From: Lichina pygmaea
Taxonomy: Eukaryota; Ascomycota; Lichinomycetes; Lichinales; Lichinaceae
Direction of reading: 5' to 3'
NCBI GenBank assembly: GCA_963422465.1
Contig: OY730174.1
Coordinates: 1,736,001 to 1,800,000, forward strand
Length of the DNA stretch: 64,000 bases
Shown piece by piece: positions 1-11,673 of the stretch (its first letter is position 1; every line of letters starts with the position of its first letter). Position numbers and translations under genes: made by a program. The notes below the pieces were generated by a model. It was not told where the DNA came from. It ran no database searches and worked only from the letters and a program-made list of their open reading frames with translations.

Positions 1-522
1 CCCTATTGAGAACGTCCCCGATCCTTTATAGCTCGTGATGACTTGATGCTTCTATGCCCGTGCTACCCAGGCAGAGAGATGTGGTGACCCAAAGTTACAC
101 GTCGAAAGACTTGACCTGCCCATCCCGCCAGCCCTTGTCCCACCGGTTCAGCTGAGGGGCTCGATTTGCGTAGCCAGATGCCAAAGATATCCTTACGAAA
201 TTCGGGGCAGGTATTGGCTAAGCTCGGAAATGTCTTCCACATCCTCCCCGGACCGTAGAGGCCTTATCGTTGGGTATCGATGAATCCGAGGCCTCGATCG
301 GCAACCACCTTCCGCCGCGAAAGCGCGCGACGGTCGCTCCGCAGGTTTCTTTACAACCTCGAGATGGAACCGGCCCTGGTAGATCCTCGAGCCGACCCTG
401 ATAGCTGTTCAGCAGCGCTGGACATCTCTTCTCGTCCGCGACTCAAGAGCAGAGAGTCGAACGACGTGGCCTGCCCAAGCGCCATTCGGCTTACAGAAGG
501 CTCGATGGCCACAAGCTCCCCC
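1..522. other. Left edge, no gene seen
   Basis: No reading frame here resembles a known protein or shows convincing coding character. The longest plus-strand frame (280-783) runs antisense over the DUF202 gene and has arginine-rich, low-information composition. The 3' flank of the minus-strand DUF202 gene ends here. A gene truncated at the window edge cannot be excluded. Confidence 0.5.
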
Positions 523-1053
523 CTAGTGCAGATTCATGATCATCGTCATGAGCGCCACGTAGGCGCCCAGGGTGAGCGAGGTGATGACCACCACGACGTT
601 TCCGCTGGTGCGGAAGCGCTTCTGCTGTTCGCCGTCCTCGTCCGCCTCGGCGAAGAACTGGCGATTGCCTTGCTGACGGCGGAACAGGCCGACGACGAGG
701 ATGCAGAAGCCAAAGGCGGCGAAGAGGGCGCCGATGCGATAGAACTCCCGCGTGAAGATCTTGATGATCACGAGGCTGAATGAGAACTGCGACAGCGCCG
801 TCCGGACGTAGGCGCCTTCGAAGGTCCTCTGCGCGGCCCGGATGTCGACCAATTCTTGGGGCGTCAGCTGCACCGAGCTGGCCCGGTGCTTGCGCAGCCG
901 GTACCTGTCGGCTGCACGTCGCTGTCGGAGACGTCCATGTCAGAACGCGAAGATGTGATGCACGCAGTAGGAGTGATAGGGGCAAAACGACGAAACTCAT
1001 CACGACGCAGACGCCGATGATGCATCGATCATCATCAATCATACCTCGAACAT
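523..1053 (-). CDS. DUF202-domain small membrane protein
   Basis: Predicted 135-residue integral membrane protein of the DUF202 (YidH/Vtc1-like) superfamily; function unknown. The segment RAAQRTFEGAYVRTAL matches the start of DUF202 domains (normally ERTFLAW-R). Three hydrophobic helices follow: around FSFSLVIIKIF, YRIGALFAAFGFCILVVGLF and the C-terminal VVVVITSLTLGAYVALMTMI. The frame is open in 523-921, but no ATG lies in frame upstream before a stop. A short first exon solves this: 1045-1053 encodes Met-Phe-Glu, followed by intron 922-1044 (GTATGA donor, CTGAC branch, CAG acceptor), keeping phase. The first exon is an inference; the domain is seen directly. It is not VTC1, which lies at 30.7 kb. 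Such proteins are usually small and may act as membrane accessory subunits. Confidence 0.72.
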
Positions 1054-2318
1054 GGCTTCTAGGACACTGCCGATCTACGCGATAGGTCCATCTACGATTG
1101 CCCACAGAAGCGATCCTCTTCCGGTTCCAGCGGTGATCTTGAACGAGACGCGGCAGAGGTGAGCACGAGCTGCCTGGCTGTTGGCCTTGCTTGTCGGACG
1201 GAAAGGAGAACTCGGTACGGAGGCACGGAGGTACGGAGGTACGAAGGTATGGAGGTACAATGCAGCACCGGTATTACGTAACTCATGTCCTAACAAGTAC
1301 CGACTCGAGGGCACGAGGGGGGGCTTACTAGCCCGGAAAAATGCATCCCCGGGCTCGTACTCGTACAAAAGCTTTCTTCAACGGCCCCCCTCGCTTACGG
1401 TCGATGCTTCTAATTTGGTAGCAACCCCAAGCAAGGATAAGTACGTAACGTACTTCCGTACTACCAACCGATGCAGTGGCACAGCTACATATGTACAAGA
1501 GTCTCCAACCCCCTACGTACGTACTCGCCAAAAATTGACTTGTGGCAGCTATAGCGCTGTAAGGCCGGGCATCTCGTATAGCTTCTAGAAATTCATGACT
1601 GGAAAATCTTTGCTGTGTGACGCTGCCAAGACTTATGACACAGGTAGCTTGGTTGTCATGAAGACATACCTAGCTTTATATGACACAGCTCCGCAAAGTA
1701 TATGTACCCACCTAAGCGAGGGTAAGAAATCTGCATAATGGGGCCTGGCAGCAATTGTCTGGTTCCTAGCTAGAAACATCGCGCGATTCTTGTCTGAGCG
1801 AGGAGGCTCACGGGTGGCAATCGGTTGTCTCGCTGTTCCCGACGACGCTGGCCAGGCTCTTGGAGAGATGTCCCGTCTTAGCCGAGTGTCGTTGTGATTC
1901 GTATGCGTACGTTCCGTATACTTCTGGCCATTGTGTTGGCGGCCCTCCTTTCTGAGGGGCACGAGGGGATGGATTGATCATCGATAACGCCCACGCCCAA
2001 CATTGGCGGCATTGTACTGTACAGTACGTGACAGTCCAATGGCCTGCGAGTACTCGTACCTAGCAACAGTGCTTCTTCACAAAGTCAATGATTGACGATG
2101 GAGACTAGTGTCCACGACTGTTTTTGAGATCAGGTGTTCACTGTCCAGTTGGTCCATAAGATATTCTCCATCCCTTAAAATCTCTCTGATCATCCTTGTC
2201 GAAGGTCGCTGTGCGCTCGAATTCACTGTACTGTGATTGCAGCCCGGTATCTAGATCGCGATTCAACAGGGTGAGCAGATCGTCACTCCACCGGGCCCCG
2301 TGGACGGATCTTCCACCT
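1054..2318. other. Intergenic, GTAC-rich
   Basis: Tail of the lactate dehydrogenase gene on the right and promoter side of the DUF202 gene on the left. Many CGTAC/GTACGTA stretches occur (for example 1437-1465 and 1515-1526), and a direct-repeat run of ggaggtac units lies at about 1217-1258. No supported gene; the open frames are short and differ in composition from the real genes. Confidence 0.5.
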
Positions 2319-4143
2319 TCAGAGCCTAGCACAGAGGATGAAATCAGGATTGGGCAAACCAGACGGGCCGTCGTAGATTTGCTGCTCCAGAGCACGCCAG
2401 TTGACCTGTGAAAACGCCACGTTAGCTAGCAGGGCGAGTAGTAGAGGTGGACGGAGTGGTAGGAAGGCTCAACGTACGAACTGAGGGCCAAGCTCGGCAA
2501 CGGTCTGCGCACCGAGCAGCCTCATGCACGTCTCAATCTCCGCCTTGAGGACTAGAGGTAGACGAGGCAGCTCGAAGTTAGCAACGCCACACTCGTACGT
2601 GGCGTAGGAACGCAGCGGTAGCAAGGGAGGGGGGAAAGGGGGGGGATCGTACTCTCAAGGGTCTTCTCGACTCCTGCTGGACCCGCCGCACCTAATCCCC
2701 ACAGCGCGGCTCGACCGATGCCGACACCTCGGGCGCCGAGACAAAGCGCTTTGACCACATCGGTGCCCCGCCTGACCCCTCCGTCAACCCAGACCTCGAT
2801 GCGATCGAACACCTCGGGGCAGTATTTCCGGATCTCGAGAAGCGTGTGTATCGGAGGTGGGGATGTGTCCAGCATACGCCCGCCGTGATTCGAGAGGATG
2901 ATGGCCCTGACCTGTGGAGCGTGAAGAGATGCAATGTAGGCGTCCTCGTGCGTTTGGATGCCCTTGAGCACGACGGGCATGTCGGTGTGCTGGGCCAGCC
3001 AAGGTAAAGTGTTCTGCCACGTCAGGGTCGGTGACGTGCCCCCGTACAAGTGTCGACCGAGACCGCCCCAGTTGCCGGATGGTTGGGGCGCTTTGGCTTT
3101 GGCATCGGGAGCGGCGGATGGAGATGCTGTTGCCACCGCTGCGGTGACCGGCAGATGCGCCCCGACGCTGTGCAGACGCTCATCGTGCTCGCGTTTCCCT
3201 GGCGCAGGCGCATCCAACGTGACACACACGAGCTTGATCTTGTCCGCGAGGCCCTTGACCCTAGCCAGCATGTCCTCGCTCTTGCGGCGATCGACTTGGA
3301 CGTACAGTTGCCATCCGAACACCTGGCCAGGGACGGCGTCCCTGACAACGTCCTCGGGTGTCATGGAGGCATTGTTCGAGATGAGTTGCAGTGCGCCGTA
3401 TCCTCCGCAGGCACGAGCGATCCCTGCCTCTCCCGTTGGATGCGCGAGCCGAGCCATTGCTGCAGGTGAGATGTATACGGGAAGGCCGACATGGTTACCG
3501 GCAAGCGTGGTCGAAGTATCACACCTTTCGCAGTCGACAAAGATGCGAGGCCGCAGCAGGATGGAGCGGTACGCTTCGGAGTTCAGGCGCTTGGAAACAA
3601 GATCGTCGGCGGCCGAGAAGTAATACGCCCAGGCCTTCTTGCTCACGACCCTCGTGGCCCGTTCTTCGACGTCATCCAGGTTGAGCAAGCCGTCCAATGG
3701 CGCACCCTGTGCTTCTTCGGCAGCAGTGTCCTGGCCGGATGATGGCTGGTCCAAAGCTACTTCGAGCGTCTTGCTCGGGTCGACTCTTCCTAGTTTTGCC
3801 TCGGGCTTCAGGCTCCGCTCCAGCGTGCCGGGTGGGTGAGCGACGTCAAAATCCTTTGTCCCATCGCGACCGCCGAACTGTAGTATCGCTCTCGATCCAC
3901 CAGGGTGGTGCTTGAGGAAATCCGTCACCTGCTGGATGTCAGGGTCGAGCTCCTCGTCTGGAACTGGCAGCTCATACGTCGTAGACGTTGCCGTACAGGA
4001 TCATCCAACAGCTCGCCGGGTGGTTGTGATGTTGGACTGCTGGACTTTAGCATAGGAACACATTGATTATCTTCCTCTGCGACTGCCAACACACCTTGCT
4101 CGATATCTATGATGGTCTCCATATCAGCTGTTCGGCTCTGCAT
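2319..4143 (-). CDS. CYB2: Cytochrome b2-type FMN-dependent L-lactate dehydrogenase
   Basis: 514-residue flavocytochrome b2 (L-lactate to pyruvate, electrons passed via heme b2 to cytochrome c). Exons in gene order: 4143-4095, 4036-3978, 3928-2653, 2551-2478, 2405-2319; introns 58, 49, 101 and 72 nt, all GT-AG and phase-consistent. The N-terminal cytochrome b5 domain shows [20 protein letters not shown], then the conserved GG, and the second heme histidine in [11 protein letters not shown]. The FMN_dh domain follows: [37 protein letters not shown] (Asp), VVLKGIQT (FMN lysine) and SNHGGRMLD (active-site His and Arg), ending YDGPSGL. Length is about 80 residues below yeast Cyb2 because no mitochondrial presequence precedes the b5 domain, so the site of action may be cytosolic or another compartment. 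A closely related 2-hydroxyacid oxidase role is possible. Met at 4143 was chosen; an in-frame Met seven codons on is equally possible. Confidence 0.9.
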
Positions 4144-5610
4144 CCAGCCGTGGTTCGTCGTAATCGGGTCAGGTCGGAAGACCCGGGTGCCAGCCGGAGT
4201 AGTGCATAGCTTTGCTCAGTTCGAGCTGCAGGGGTCCCAGACCGCTTGTCAACTATGAAAATGGCCGGACTATGACCATGAGATGCGGTCAGTATGTTCA
4301 TGTTAGCTCAACTCTACAGATCTGACGTTGTCATCGACGTCGGTTCAGAAGGAGGGGTCTACATGATCTTTACTGTGATAGCCATTATTTTAGTCATATC
4401 GGCTATTCAAAGTCGTTATGGCTGTACGGCTTTTCGATACCAGAGCGCAGGAGCCCACATGGAATAGATCGAAGGAGATCTTGTCGCATAGCCATAGCCA
4501 GACCCAGAACCCAACTCATCGTAAGACATCTCCTGATCTGTAAGCGCTGACATGAGGGAGGTCTTCCATTCGAGTAAGTCATGCTTATGGAATCCCAATC
4601 CAGCGGCTTAGCTTCAACACCCTTCCTTGCGATATTCTTGCGAACTGTGGACCACCACGTAACAAGGCCAGTCTTGATGATTGTCTGGAACAAGAGGAGA
4701 AGAGATGACAGCAAGGCAACTAAAACGCTTCACTTGTGGTAGATGATGCACAGAGTACCTGAGAAACAGTGACTTGCTGAGCCTACAAGCTCGAATGAAG
4801 TACCGGTAATCTAAAGTGTCTAGCAGACTGTCGAGAAGGAGAGTAGTCAGGAGGAGAAGAGTAGGGACAGAGCCTAAGAGGACGTGCCTGAAAGCTCAAT
4901 GAAGACCAAGTGAAATGACAAGGACACTGTGATTTACATCACGATCGTCCCTTATTCCTTGGATAGCTAGCAAGAGCTATAAAGAGTGTGGGTCAACTGT
5001 CTAGAAGCACTTGCCCAGATCTTACTACGTAGGACCCAGACAGATCCACACGCCGCAAGTACATACGTACGATATTTGAAGTGCACGTCATGGTGCGGCT
5101 GGTTAGTGAATGGTGCGGGTAACTAGGTACCATGAGCAACCATAAGTAGTCAGAAGCACTCTCTGTTAACTAACCCAGCAATTTCCAGTCTCCAAGCATG
5201 CATCGAGAACACTGGGAGAAGTCGTAAGAAGCCATGCACTAGGATTTACGATCGGTGGCTGTACATATAAGTTAGACATATTAGTATGCTGACTAAGGTA
5301 GAACGCTGAGGGGCCCAGGGGCCCCGAGGCGAGGGTTGTACGTATCGTGCTGGTGGTAAGGGTCGGCGATTGCTGAATCGAAAGCACGCTCGGAAGAGGC
5401 ACTTCATGGCAGTCTGTGTCCATCACCGATTCAGTTGCGACTCACGACCCACTCGTGCCTTTTAGCGTCATATCCGTTCTCAAGACCTGGGGGAGAATTC
5501 AACGGTCGTGTTGCCAGGCGTGGTGTGGCTTGCAGCCTTGGAGGGTTCCGACTTCAATTTCTGACAGAACATCATCGCGCCCAGGCACGTCTGCATTGGA
5601 TGGTGCGCCA
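4144..5610. other. Divergent intergenic region CYB2 / RNase H1
   Basis: Shared upstream region of two divergently transcribed genes. I see no coding frame of convincing composition, no RNA gene and no clear repeat family. Small GTAC motifs occur near 5060 and 5340. The 4403-4714 minus-strand frame has no recognisable domain. Confidence 0.45.
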
Positions 5611-7172
5611 ATGGGGGACACGATCAGTCCCGCCTCGTTGAACACCTCTTTCGAGCCCGATGAGCAGATGCCTAGGTTCGAGGCCGCCTCGGCCAAGTCC
5701 CGCTCGCCTACTGGCACCATTTCGTCGGCCGGCTCGAAACGCAAACGCGTGGGAAACGAGCCCAAGTTCTACGCTGTCCGAGTAGGCTACAAACCCGGCG
5801 TATACTACACTTGGCCGGACTGTCTCGCCCAGGTCAAAGGGTTCAAGAAGGCGACATGTGAGTATCCGATCGCCGGAGTATATCAGGGCCACCCCCAGCT
5901 TATCAACGAGGAAACGGCGCAGACAAGTCCTTTACGTCGTTCGCCGATGCAGAATCGTTCCTGGCCGGGATCGACCCGTCGCTGGATCCGAACTCGTCCT
6001 CCTTCAGCCAAACAAAGTTCTACGGCGTTCAACGAGGACGTGTCCCGGGCGTCTACACCGACTGGCCTTCCGCTCAGCAACAGATTGTAGGATTTACGAG
6101 GCCCAGGCATCGTGGTTTTGCGACCCGGGCCGAAGCCGAGAACTTTGTGAAGGAAGGTGACGTCGCCGACGTGCGGACGGAGAGTCCGCAGTCGTCGACC
6201 CACACTCCTAGACAGGTCGACCAAGCTTCGCTCGACGTTGGAGCGCCAAGTTTGGCCGCAGCAGCACCCCGGGGCAAAGGGACCGAGCCGGCTCCAAAGA
6301 AACCGAAGAGGCCGAGGAAAGACGCCAAGGCCTCGCAAGAGATCGCCAACCTCGCAATGCCAGCCAACGTCCTTGGCATGCCGGCCGGAGGTCCGGGCTT
6401 CGATCCGGGCACCGGACCGCTCCTGCCTGGGGTCGAGGATGACTTTGATCCACATGTCGTTTTGAACCCGCACACCGGCCAGATCGAATGGAAAACCGAC
6501 AGCCAACGGCGTAAGACGGTGATGCAGTCCACCGGACCGAAACCTGACGGTGTCTTGCGCATCTACACGGACGGAAGCAGTCTCAAGAACGGCCAAGGCG
6601 GGGCAGTCGGAGGGATCGGCGTTTACTTTGGCGACGGTGACCCAAGGTTAGTGTTAGATAGGTGTTCTTGCTTCCAGCAACCTCCCCCCCAACCCCCTAT
6701 AGCGCCGCCCCCAGACGCTGCGATGGAACCATGTCGAGACGACGAAAGAGTGAACCACAGAACTTGGGTCATATGTGGCCAGACTCGGTGCTGACAAGGA
6801 GTCAGAAACATCTCGGAGCCGCTGATGGGCTCGCGCCAGACCAACAATCGCGCAGAGCTGACGGCAATCATCCGGGCTCTGGACATTGCACCTCGGAACC
6901 GGGACGTTCGCATCTACACCGACAGCTCCTACTCGATCAACTGCGTGACCGACTGGTTTCGCACCTGGCGGCGGAACAACTGGACCCTGTCCAACCACAA
7001 GCCCGTCGAGAACCGCGATCTCATCGAGGGCATCCTGACCAAGATGGAGGAGCGACAGCGATTTGGCGCGCAGACCACGTACGAGTGGCTACGCGGCCAC
7101 AGCAAAGACCACGGCAACACCCAGGCCGACAAGCTGGCCGTCACCGGAGCTCGGAATGCACGTGCAGGCTGA
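5611..7172 (+). CDS. RNH1: Ribonuclease H1 with two viroplasmin-type hybrid-binding domains
   Basis: 445-residue RNase H1, which cleaves the RNA strand of RNA-DNA hybrids. Exons 5611-5857, 5923-6646 and 6806-7172; introns 65 and 159 nt. Two caulimovirus-viroplasmin / hybrid-binding domains: the first at residues ~52-95 (KFYAVRVGYKPGVYYTW), the second at ~114-160 (KFYGVQRGRVPGVYTDW). A low-complexity Pro/Lys linker follows. The RNase H domain begins near residue 295 with all four metal-binding acids: Asp in RIYTDGSS, Glu in NNRAELTAI, Asp in YTDSSYS, Asp in NTQADKLA. The third part of the fold, TYEWLRGHSKDHGN, carries the catalytic His. The start is the first ATG in the frame; no clear mitochondrial presequence is seen, though an upstream exon could add one. 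Two hybrid-binding domains is the usual fungal arrangement. Confidence 0.92.
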
Positions 7173-8680
7173 AGATCATGTCCGGAGACGTCGAGCGGGT
7201 CCCGTCTTGGCTCGTTTCGGACCTGACGTTGTTCAGGGACAGCACAGAATAGAACAAGATCATCGCACCTTGCGAGAGATTGAGGTTGCTTTGGAGACGC
7301 GTACGCACTGTGCGCTGGGATCTTTTAACTTCAAGAATGTGTCTGGCAATATTGAAGCATGGCCCTTTCCGTCGACTCTCTATTCGCACCTCAACGATCA
7401 TGGCTCTGGCACCCCCTGAACAGTTTCATGTCCACCACCCCGGGCTTTGACTACATCGCATCCAACATTCATCTTCCTGGCTCTACTTTCGATCCCGTTC
7501 GATCCCTGTACAAGGTTGTTGGCGAGAGTTACTCGTAGTGTCAATTAATTAATTAGCGGAATAGCCGTCCTGATCAACGCTGGTTCAACTCACGTGGTAC
7601 GTACCGGGTACGTAGATGACCATAGCTCAGCGTATATAGCATCAAGGGCAGGTGATTGCCTGGCATCACCAAATCAACACATGCACGATATCAGCTTCCG
7701 CTCTGTAGTCTGGAGACTTTTGTTTCAACACATCTTCCTGAGATGAAGTCAATAGTCAAATAACTTGGTTTGCAAGAATCTTCGTTGAAAATATGAATAC
7801 GGACAGCTAATCTGTGCTATCATCCTCTCGCTCCCATAGCTGGATAGCTATTCTTGCTAAGTGAAAGCTGACAAAAGAGCGCAACTCTCTTGTCAGGTAG
7901 CCTTACTTGTTATATGTACGGAGTACACAAGTACGGAGTACACAAGTACGGAGTACACGGAGTGTGTTTGACACTAAGTGTCACTCCTCCACAGAGAGTT
8001 ACTCCCGTACTACCTACTTGTATCTCCAGGAGGCCGCCAGTTTGACATGATGACCGTCTTGCCAGTTGCTTGGTCACAGCTTAGTCACCCAGCATCTGCT
8101 ATCCGAGTGCCCCGCCGCCAGTGTCGAGGGCCCGCTGACAAAGCAGCCACGGAGGAGGGTTTTTCCGGGCCGACGCCCCAGCACACAAAAGGGAGCCTTT
8201 TCGCTTTTTCGAGAAGATCGTGGGACTCTCTTCGTGTCGCTAGGTCTAGGAGTTGAAGAAATCTCTATTGACTCGGTCTAGAGTTCTTCGGCAGCTCTCC
8301 TGTAGATCCTAATAGAAGAGCCCTATCGGAGTTGTGTCCACTAGTAGTAGTCTCACCCTCGTCAATTCATGCCTATAGTAGGCTGGATTCGCCGAGTCCC
8401 TAGCGTCTTTCTCTTGTCCAACTCACAGACACTTGCCCTCCCAGCTCCCACTCTGCCACGGTCCAACACTTACAGCGCTTCCCGCCCATCAGCCTCCTCT
8501 TGACACACGCCGTTCTCGCTCAGAAACGCCCACCCCAATGCACCTCCAGGGATCGTAAGTTAACAAATTTGGTACGTCTGTCATTCATCTGAAAGACATA
8601 GTCGGCCTTGCAAGACAAGTACCTACTTACGTACTTACGTACAAGGGTGTGAGCAGTGTCCAATCATCAACGATACAAGG
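7173..8680. other. Intergenic, with tandem repeat
   Basis: No gene is supported. The region holds the 15-bp tandem repeat at 7917-7963, several CGTAC clusters (7597-7615, 8624-8642) and the promoter of the protease-like gene. The open frame at 7978-8256 has no recognisable domain and no homologue I can name. Confidence 0.45.
7917..7963. repeat. 15-bp tandem repeat built on TACGGAGTAC
   Basis: Three tandem copies of the unit acggagtacacaagt, the last diverging into acggagtacacggag. The core is the GTACGGAGTAC palindrome scattered through the intergenic DNA of this window. This is the only place where the palindrome is clearly arrayed in tandem. Confidence 0.85.
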
Positions 8681-10355
8681 ATGTCGGTCGCTGAGACAAC
8701 GAAGCACCTCGCCCCGCGTGGAGACTCCGACGACAGGCGCTCAGTCTGGCCCTTCAGAAGCCCCTCAGACATGGAGGCGAAATTCTATTACCATGGCCTG
8801 CCCTCTCGGCCTCGTCTAGTGGCTCGTTCGAGCACGACGCCCTGGGTAGTCGCCACCGGTCCATGGGCTTGTTCAACGTCCAAAGAGCTCAGGCCGATCG
8901 GGAACCACAAGGGCCTCAAGAGAGCCTGGCAGAACCACCTGCCAACGCAGCTCTTTGAAGTCCTCGACAAGCACGATGTCGACTGGACATGCCTCGATCT
9001 CGTTCGCATGGCCAATGCCCGAGACGATTATGCCGCTGGAGATGACGATGCACATGCCATCCTGTGGGTTGGAGTGATGCCGGGGTCTCTTCCCTCTCAA
9101 CAAGGGTATGGGCTAGCCATGCATGTCAAGAGTTTGCTGCAGAGCCATGGGATCACGGACGTCGAATGCGAGATAAGAGAAACCAAAGTCTTGCGGAGTG
9201 TCGGGCCTCAGCTCCTGAAACCGGCCACCTACTACGACGATCCGACGCGTGATGTCCGTATCCCTATAACCACTACTCTTGGCCAGCCGATCTCAACCTT
9301 GGCGAAGCCATGGGAAGAGGGTACTCTGGGTTTTTTTCATCCAGAAGGGCGAAGATCGCAGCAACCTGTTTTGCGTGACTGCCGGCCACGTCGTTGCTAC
9401 CCGAAAGGAGGGAGACAACGTACTCTGCCACCGCACGACTACCAGTCAGCCCGCCCAGAAAGTTATCCTCCTGGGCAGATCGAGCTATGGGCAGCTTCTT
9501 GCTAAAATCAGGGAGCAAGTTGGAGATCAGACAATGATGATCGAGCTGCGGGAGAGGAGAATCAAGTCATTGGAGGGCAACAAGAGCAACAAGGCCAAAG
9601 CGCAGCGCATCAAAGACCAGAATAAGTTGGATGATTCTAGGGAGGCCAGAGAGGCTTTTCGGAATTTTGAGAAGGAAGTCGAGACCAAGTGGGATAACTC
9701 TGAGAACTGTGTCCTGGGCTTTAGACTACTCTCACCTCCCTTGGTGGCCGGGGCCGCGCCTCGCGGGTTTACCCAGGACTGGGCCATCATCAAGCTGGAC
9801 CTGGAAAAGTTCAATGCCGCCAACTTCGCTGGTAATGTCATCGACCTGGGGACAAATTTCAAGCCTTATCTTTTGACAAGGATGATGAATCCTCACCCAC
9901 ACAACCCCCCAAGCTTCAAATATCCAGAGGATGGTCTGCTAAAGATTTGCGGCAGGATTCCCCTCGGCGAAATGAGGAACCCGACATCGGTGGACGGGAA
10001 TGATGAGCCTGGCATCATGGTCATTAAGAGGGGTCGAACAACAGGCCTTACCGCTGGTCGCGCCAATGAGCTGGCGTCAATCTCACGGATCATGTTCGAA
10101 GGTGGCACACCGCAGATTTCCAAGGAGTGGTCTATCCTACCGTACGACAAGAAGTCCGGCCCATTCTCCGCTAGAGGTGACTCTGGAGCTGCTATTGTTG
10201 ATGGTAAGGGCCGCTTGGGTGGCATTGTGACCAGTGGTACCTCCTACACAACTACGCTGGACATCACTTACGCCTCACCCATCGACGTACTTCTTGACAG
10301 CTTTCAAGAATGTGGCTTTGGCAAAGTCAACCTCAGCCCCGAGCTACCAGCTTAG
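8681..10355 (+). CDS. Trypsin-fold (S1-like) serine protease-like protein, frame changed once
   Basis: A long fungal protein of about 557 residues if read across one frame change. The first ~215 residues form an unrecognised N-terminal domain (includes LKRAWQNHLPTQLFEVLDK). The second part is a chymotrypsin-fold protease with a plausible triad: His in CVTAGHVVA (~235), Asp in TQDWAIIKLD (~365) and Ser in ARGDSGAAIV (~500). A charged helical insert lies between His and Asp. The frame moves at a run of seven T at 9331-9337: one T fewer would give TLGFFIQKGEDRSN, whereas the sequence as given stops soon after in frame one. Both halves keep clean coding composition, so this is either a homopolymer base-call error or a very recent inactivation. 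No signal peptide is evident, suggesting an intracellular protein. Substrate unknown. No intron is needed elsewhere. Confidence 0.68.
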
Positions 10356-11673
10356 AGTGTGTTGCTGCTACGTCTGGAGGATCTGGAGGACGGGCAGGAT
10401 CGGCCGAGACGGGTCCTACTTCTTCTGTCCCGGGGTTGGACCAGAGCAGCTGCCTAGCCAGGCAGGAGCTGGATGGTCTCCCGGGTATATAGGGAGCCCC
10501 CCAGATCCTAGCTAGACCAATCAAGTCATCTTATGTCTTCGATTGATTCGTCTTGATCGAGTCCCTGCGTCGTAGCGCCTAGGCTCGATCCTAGCCCTGC
10601 TGTCAGAGTGCTACTGGCATCTGACTAGCAATGAGTTTCTGGAACTGTGGAGACAGGCTTGAGATATATTGATATTGGCTTTTGACTTGCTATCTACCTA
10701 TGTGCCTCAAAAAATAGGTGTTGCATAGTAAGTATTATAGTAAACTTATACGGTAGAAGAAGTATCTGTCGGCGGTAAAATGACACCACTCCCACTGTAC
10801 GAAGGAGACCGCCCCGACATTGCGGACTTCCTGGATATAGTACAGACGCAATTAGAATCTCTAAGACATAATGCAACTGCGAAGACCCCCGACAAACCCT
10901 TGTGATAAAGCTACTGCTCAATGCTTGCTGACACGGCGATACGTACGAAACGTATTACTCGTACGTAACGCACAGTACGTATAAAGGGCAGAATGCCCTC
11001 CGCCTTCCAGACGCTATGCCGGTTACGGCTCAAGCCTGACAAGGCAGAGAGCGGGGTGCGGTGCGATAGCGCCTGCACCAGCCTGCAGCGTCACGACAGG
11101 CCCCTCGGCGTGCGCATCGTCAACAATCCGCCGCAGCCGAGTTTCAATCAAGAACAGCGTTGGACTTATCAGGTCGCGTCAAGAAGCTCGGCGTTTGCGC
11201 CTCGCAGGCTCGACTGCCGGAGTCGAGCTTTCCTCGACGCAAGCAGAAGAAAGGCCGAGTGGGGGCAAAGACCAGTCACAGACAGCCGCATTCACGGGAG
11301 CCTGGTCGCCGGATAACGAGCATCGGGAGGAGAGAACCACCAAGGACGCCGCTTCGCTACGTATGCGGAGCAGACCGCAGCATACGGTACAGTACCAGTA
11401 CCGTACAGCCTGCGAACCTCAGAGGCCGGCGCGTGATACGGACTTCCACTACCCTCATCTCCCGACTCGAGGTTGCTGGTCCTGGACCGTTGGAGAGTCC
11501 ACGCTCGACCCAGTCTAGGAGTCCTCCGTCGTTGACAGCTCTTCCCCGACGCGCCGGGGAACCGCCGCATGGAACAGCTCTGGTGTCCAACCTCCTTGAA
11601 CCCGGAACGCGCAGAAGCCTGTGCCGCTGGGAATCCTGGTCTCCTTGATGATCTAGCAAGCGGCAAGGTCGCA
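10356..11673. other. Intergenic / MGA2-like promoter and leader
   Basis: Contains the 3' flank of the protease-like gene and the upstream region of the Mga2-like gene. A CGTACG cluster lies at 10938-10980. The frame 11160-11648 overlaps the likely 5' leader and looks non-coding (Ser/Arg-rich, no domain). An in-frame ATG at 11569 could extend the Mga2-like protein by 35 residues. Confidence 0.45.
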
